Source: Geobacter sp. (GTDB lineage Bacteria > Desulfobacterota > Desulfuromonadia > Geobacterales > Geobacteraceae). Taken from it: DNA of 16,538 nt. The stretch covers positions 1 to 16,538 of the forward strand of contig DNRQ01000228.1 of assembly GCA_003499925.1 (NCBI GenBank). The letters run 5' to 3'. This document shows positions 16,301 through 16,538 of this stretch, piece by piece (the stretch's first letter is position 1; every line of letters begins with the position of its first letter). The notes below the pieces were generated by a model that did no database searches, was not told the DNA's origin, and saw only the letters and a list, made by a program, of their open reading frames with translations. The position numbers were made by a program, and so were the translations under genes.

Positions 16301-16538
16301 AGAGGATGGCAATGGTGTCGCCGTTCACAAGACCGCTTGTCGTATAGGCGAGAATCGGATCGGCCGCGCCATAGGTCTTGCTCTGGGCGACGGCTATCAC
16401 TATGAGTGACGCAGGATTGATCGTCAGTTGAGCGCCGGTAAAGGCGATGGTGTAATTGGTACCTGCGTTAAGGGTCCCTTGCGTGATGGCATAGCTGCCG
16501 ACGCTTTGTCCGGTTGTCCTCTGGAGGCTGCCGGTAAG
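10326..16538 (-). CDS. giant modular repeat protein (MBG / Ig-like / LamG / FN3-like / dockerin), 5' end outside window
   Basis: At least 2070 residues are visible, and the frame is open through the right edge, so signal peptide and start lie beyond it. Numbering from the window edge, the order is: a partial and three full MBG repeats of 78 aa (about 1-280); a divergent MBG-like domain; an Ig-like domain (VITFEPLRPKTFGDG); a LamG/concanavalin-like domain (about 448-682, with the WHHVAL and GRIDEVRLW signatures); an FN3-like domain (LTGLLPGTTYHVRGFATN); another Ig-like domain; another MBG-like domain. That whole block then occurs a second time. Two more Ig-like domains follow, then roughly three Ig-like domains of another type, and a dockerin at the C-terminus. 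No enzyme domain is visible. It is most likely exported and used in adhesion or surface structure; this is inference from the domain types. Confidence 0.9.
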   Translation of the reverse strand, partial: LTGSLQRTTGQSVGSYAITQGTLNAGTNYTIAFTGAQLTINPASLIVIAVAQSKTYGAADPILAYTTSGLVNGDTIAILSGSLQRTAGQSVGSYAITQGTFSAGTNYTIAFTGAFLTINSAPLTVTAVAQTKTYGAADPTLAYTASGFVLGDTISILTGSLTRSPGHNVGSYAITAGTLSAGNNYTIAFTGANLTIDPAPLTVNAAVQRKTYGADDPALTYAVSGFLNGDTIAILTGGLTRHLGENAGSHAITQGSLSAGSNYTITFTGASLTIDPAPLVVRADDKSKVRGNRNPELTATFSGLAHFDTVASLGGVPLLTTVADENSPIGSYAIVASLGSISSTNYTYSFVDAVLTVVPGAPQVITFEPLRPKTFGDGDFDPGATASSRLPVDYASSAPAIATVVDGKIRVLAPGTTDITASQAGNQQYEPAEDVMRTLTVNPPPWNGLGFDGSNDLLRVADAPQLNFGNKTGFSIESWLQLDGSQQDGTGLLSKGAGGSAWSGYQLILHQDKIAAEIGDGAVTFGVADGLIGTSSLNDGQWHHVALTVDRASATAALYLDGRLEVELSNAALGVDPDSAAALQVGVDRSGSRFFKGRIDEVRLWDGVRSRDEIRAAVSWIIDPLNEPHLAAYFHLDEGDVGLDNSAFTTAPERTANGANGTLQGFALNGTDSNWIRSGAFIPLLETAPITSITPNAATGGGLVYPNYYPATDVGLCWGTAANPGLADTCSHPGSALSAEAARVTRAFSEEDLSAEAARVTRAFSEGGAFVGALTGLLPGTTYHVRGFATNQMGTAYGNDITFQAARLDQVITFGPIPDRTYGDAGFDPGGSTTSNLPITYTSSNEAVAILVDGEIRITGSGSTVITASQAGTETFNPAIDVSQSFTVNKKGLTVTADNKSRAYQAANPIFTVTYRGFVSGEDVAEISGAPDLSTAASQASPVGSYEIVVGLGTLAAHNYSFVLANGTLTILPASQVINFEPLRPKTFGDGDFDPGATASSRLPVDYASSAPAIATVVDGKIRVLAPGTTDITASQAGNQQYEPAEDVMRTLTVNPPPWNGLGFDGSNDLLRVADAPQLNFGNKTGFSIESWLQLDGSQPDGTGLLSKGAGGSAWSGYQLILHQDKIAAEIGDGAVSFGVADGLIGTSSLNDGQWHHVALSVDRASATAALYLDGRLEVELSNAALGVDPDNAAALQVGVDRSGSRFFKGRIDEVRLWDGVRSRDEIRAAVSRIIDPLNEPHLAAYFHLDEGDVGLDNSAFTTAPERTANGANGTLQGFALNGADSNWIRSGAFLPLLETAPITSITPNAATGGGLVYPNYYPATDVGLCWGTAQNPGLGDTCSHSGSALSAEAARVTRAFSEGGAFVGALTGLLPGTTYHVRGFATNQMGIAYGNDLTFQAARLDQVITFGPITDRTYGDAGFNPGGSTTSGLPITYTSSNPAVATVVNGEVLIISAGSTVITASQAGNQTYNPAVDVSQSFTVNKKALTVTAEDKSRAYRTENPTLTASYQGFVAGENNAVISGAPDLSTAASQASPVGSYDIAVGLGTLAAQNYRFVLVKGTLNVFRSCQEIIFPPIGDRSYGDAPFKITASSCSGLAIGFISSNPQVARISGDIVTITGAGSVAITATQGGSDDLEKAPDVSQTMTVHKRGQGVTFASLARKVLGDAPFSLAATASSGLPVTYLSTDQEVAVISGSMVTIVGAGTTVITAMQDGNGNYNAALPASQPLTVSLEVVPPLLALSTLPSGAVTADPVLNVMGGASDASGIATLTVNGADLAGRAALFSSAVPLGIGDNAITVTAKDGAGNVTTQTLSIKLDATAPAIAVVEPADNSVTGVAFFTASGTVAPGSAVTLGVNGDPLQSLNVTDGSFTGSAYLENGLNTIELSAALSGRSSRMKRSVTLAPGRPFVAITEPAEDIRTQSDTMTIRGIAGAQGSDVSVVLDINGRLFTPAVQEGVFQQQIALDHAGEFRIWASATDSGGNSSAAQRNIIRFDRIMGDLNLDGLVDIQDAAALLRISLDGTATPQALARGDVAPLVNGVSQPDGRIDVGDVLVLLRKIVGLVDY
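10329..10535 (-). other. type I-like dockerin domain at the C-terminus of the giant protein
   Basis: The last 69 residues begin MGDLNLDGLVDIQD, a calcium-binding dockerin loop with D-x-N-x-D-G and the closing Asp, followed by the AALLRI helix. The second half (GDVAPLVNG..PDGRIDVGD, then VLVLLRKIVGL) keeps the DGRIDVGD end of a loop, but has several extra residues between the first Asp and the PDG. Dockerins bind cohesin domains; no cohesin is encoded in the visible sequence. Confidence 0.8.
11811..13601 (-). repeat. large intragenic repeat, copy B (about 1791 bp)
   Basis: Homologous block encoding Ig, LamG, FN3-like, Ig and MBG domains. Offsets to copy A are constant: 1791 bp in the downstream part (for example 12369 with 14160, 11913 with 13704) and 1839 bp in the rest (12811 with 14650, 13561 with 15400). 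The 48-bp jump is the small duplication in copy A. The part downstream of the FN3-like domain (toward 11811) is clearly more diverged than the Ig-LamG-FN3 part. Boundaries are approximate. Confidence 0.85.
13602..15440 (-). repeat. large intragenic repeat, copy A (about 1839 bp)
   Basis: Upstream (N-terminal) copy of the block. In the LamG part, bases 14650-14829 differ from 12811-12990 at only four of 180 positions by my reading, and all four are transitions. Protein differences in LamG are few (for example SQQDG/SQPDG, AVTF/AVSF, DPDSA/DPDNA). It contains the extra 48-bp duplication at 14241-14331. Confidence 0.85.
14241..14331 (-). repeat. 48-bp tandem duplication around a palindrome
   Basis: Forty-three identical bases (14241-14283 and 14289-14331) repeat at a 48-bp period, adding 16 residues (SAEAARVTRAFSEEDL type) in frame to the FN3-like domain of copy A. 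The matching place in copy B (about 12450-12492) has one copy. Each unit contains GCCCGGGT-T-ACCCGGGC, an 8-bp-arm palindrome that could promote slippage. Confidence 0.9.
15699..16538 (-). repeat. array of MBG-domain repeats, 234-bp period, running off the window
   Basis: Three full 234-bp units (16167-16400, 15933-16166, 15699-15932) and part of a fourth (16401-16538) each encode a 78-residue MBG domain with the pattern KTYGAxDPxLxY, GDTIxIL, GSYAITxGxLSAGxNYTIxFTGAxLTI. The units nearest the right edge are the most alike. The partial unit shows that the array continues beyond the window. Confidence 0.88.

Overview
The window looks like a piece of a high-GC chromosome from a Geobacter-like member of the Desulfuromonadia/Geobacterales. 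The inference rests on four things: a P19/FTR1/DUF2318 iron-uptake set; a membrane CCG-domain iron-sulfur oxidoreductase of the ETF:menaquinone oxidoreductase type; flgM; and a very large exported repeat protein with MBG, LamG and dockerin modules. No database search was possible, so the taxon is inferred.

Left part (1-3056, + strand): an iron-uptake operon. It holds the C-terminal part of an FTR1-type iron permease, a periplasmic P19/FetP-type metal-binding protein, and a DUF2318-type polytopic membrane protein with a CxxC..CxxC cluster and a degenerate YHS-like tail. It ends in a 123-bp multi-hairpin palindromic element (3058-3180), which also separates it from a convergent two-gene unit (3216-4427, - strand) made of a 65-aa membrane protein and an aldo/keto reductase.

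Middle part (4600-9460, - strand). First comes an OmpA-family outer-membrane protein with two tandem peptidoglycan-binding domains. It has a strong sigma70-type promoter, a 236-nt leader and a textbook bidirectional terminator. Next is a three-gene unit transcribed right to left: the membrane Fe-S oxidoreductase, a Thr/Pro-rich single-pass membrane protein, and a rhodanese-fold protein without its catalytic cysteine. This unit is probably an electron-transfer module feeding the menaquinone pool. A TTGACA-type promoter lies in front of it.

Spacer 9461-10030: intergenic DNA rich in palindromes, including two perfect 28-bp inverted copies of a self-complementary repeat that appears again in partial form on each side.

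Right part (10031-16538): flgM (+ strand) runs head-on into the 3' end of a giant - strand gene only 16 bp away. At least 2070 codons of that gene lie in the window and its 5' end is beyond the right edge. It encodes MBG repeats (234-nt period), two copies of a ~600-aa Ig-LamG-FN3-like-Ig-MBG block that are nearly identical in DNA over their first two thirds, further Ig-like domains and a C-terminal dockerin. Its recent internal duplications (a 1.8-kb block, and a 48-bp unit around a palindrome) are the most striking structure in the window.
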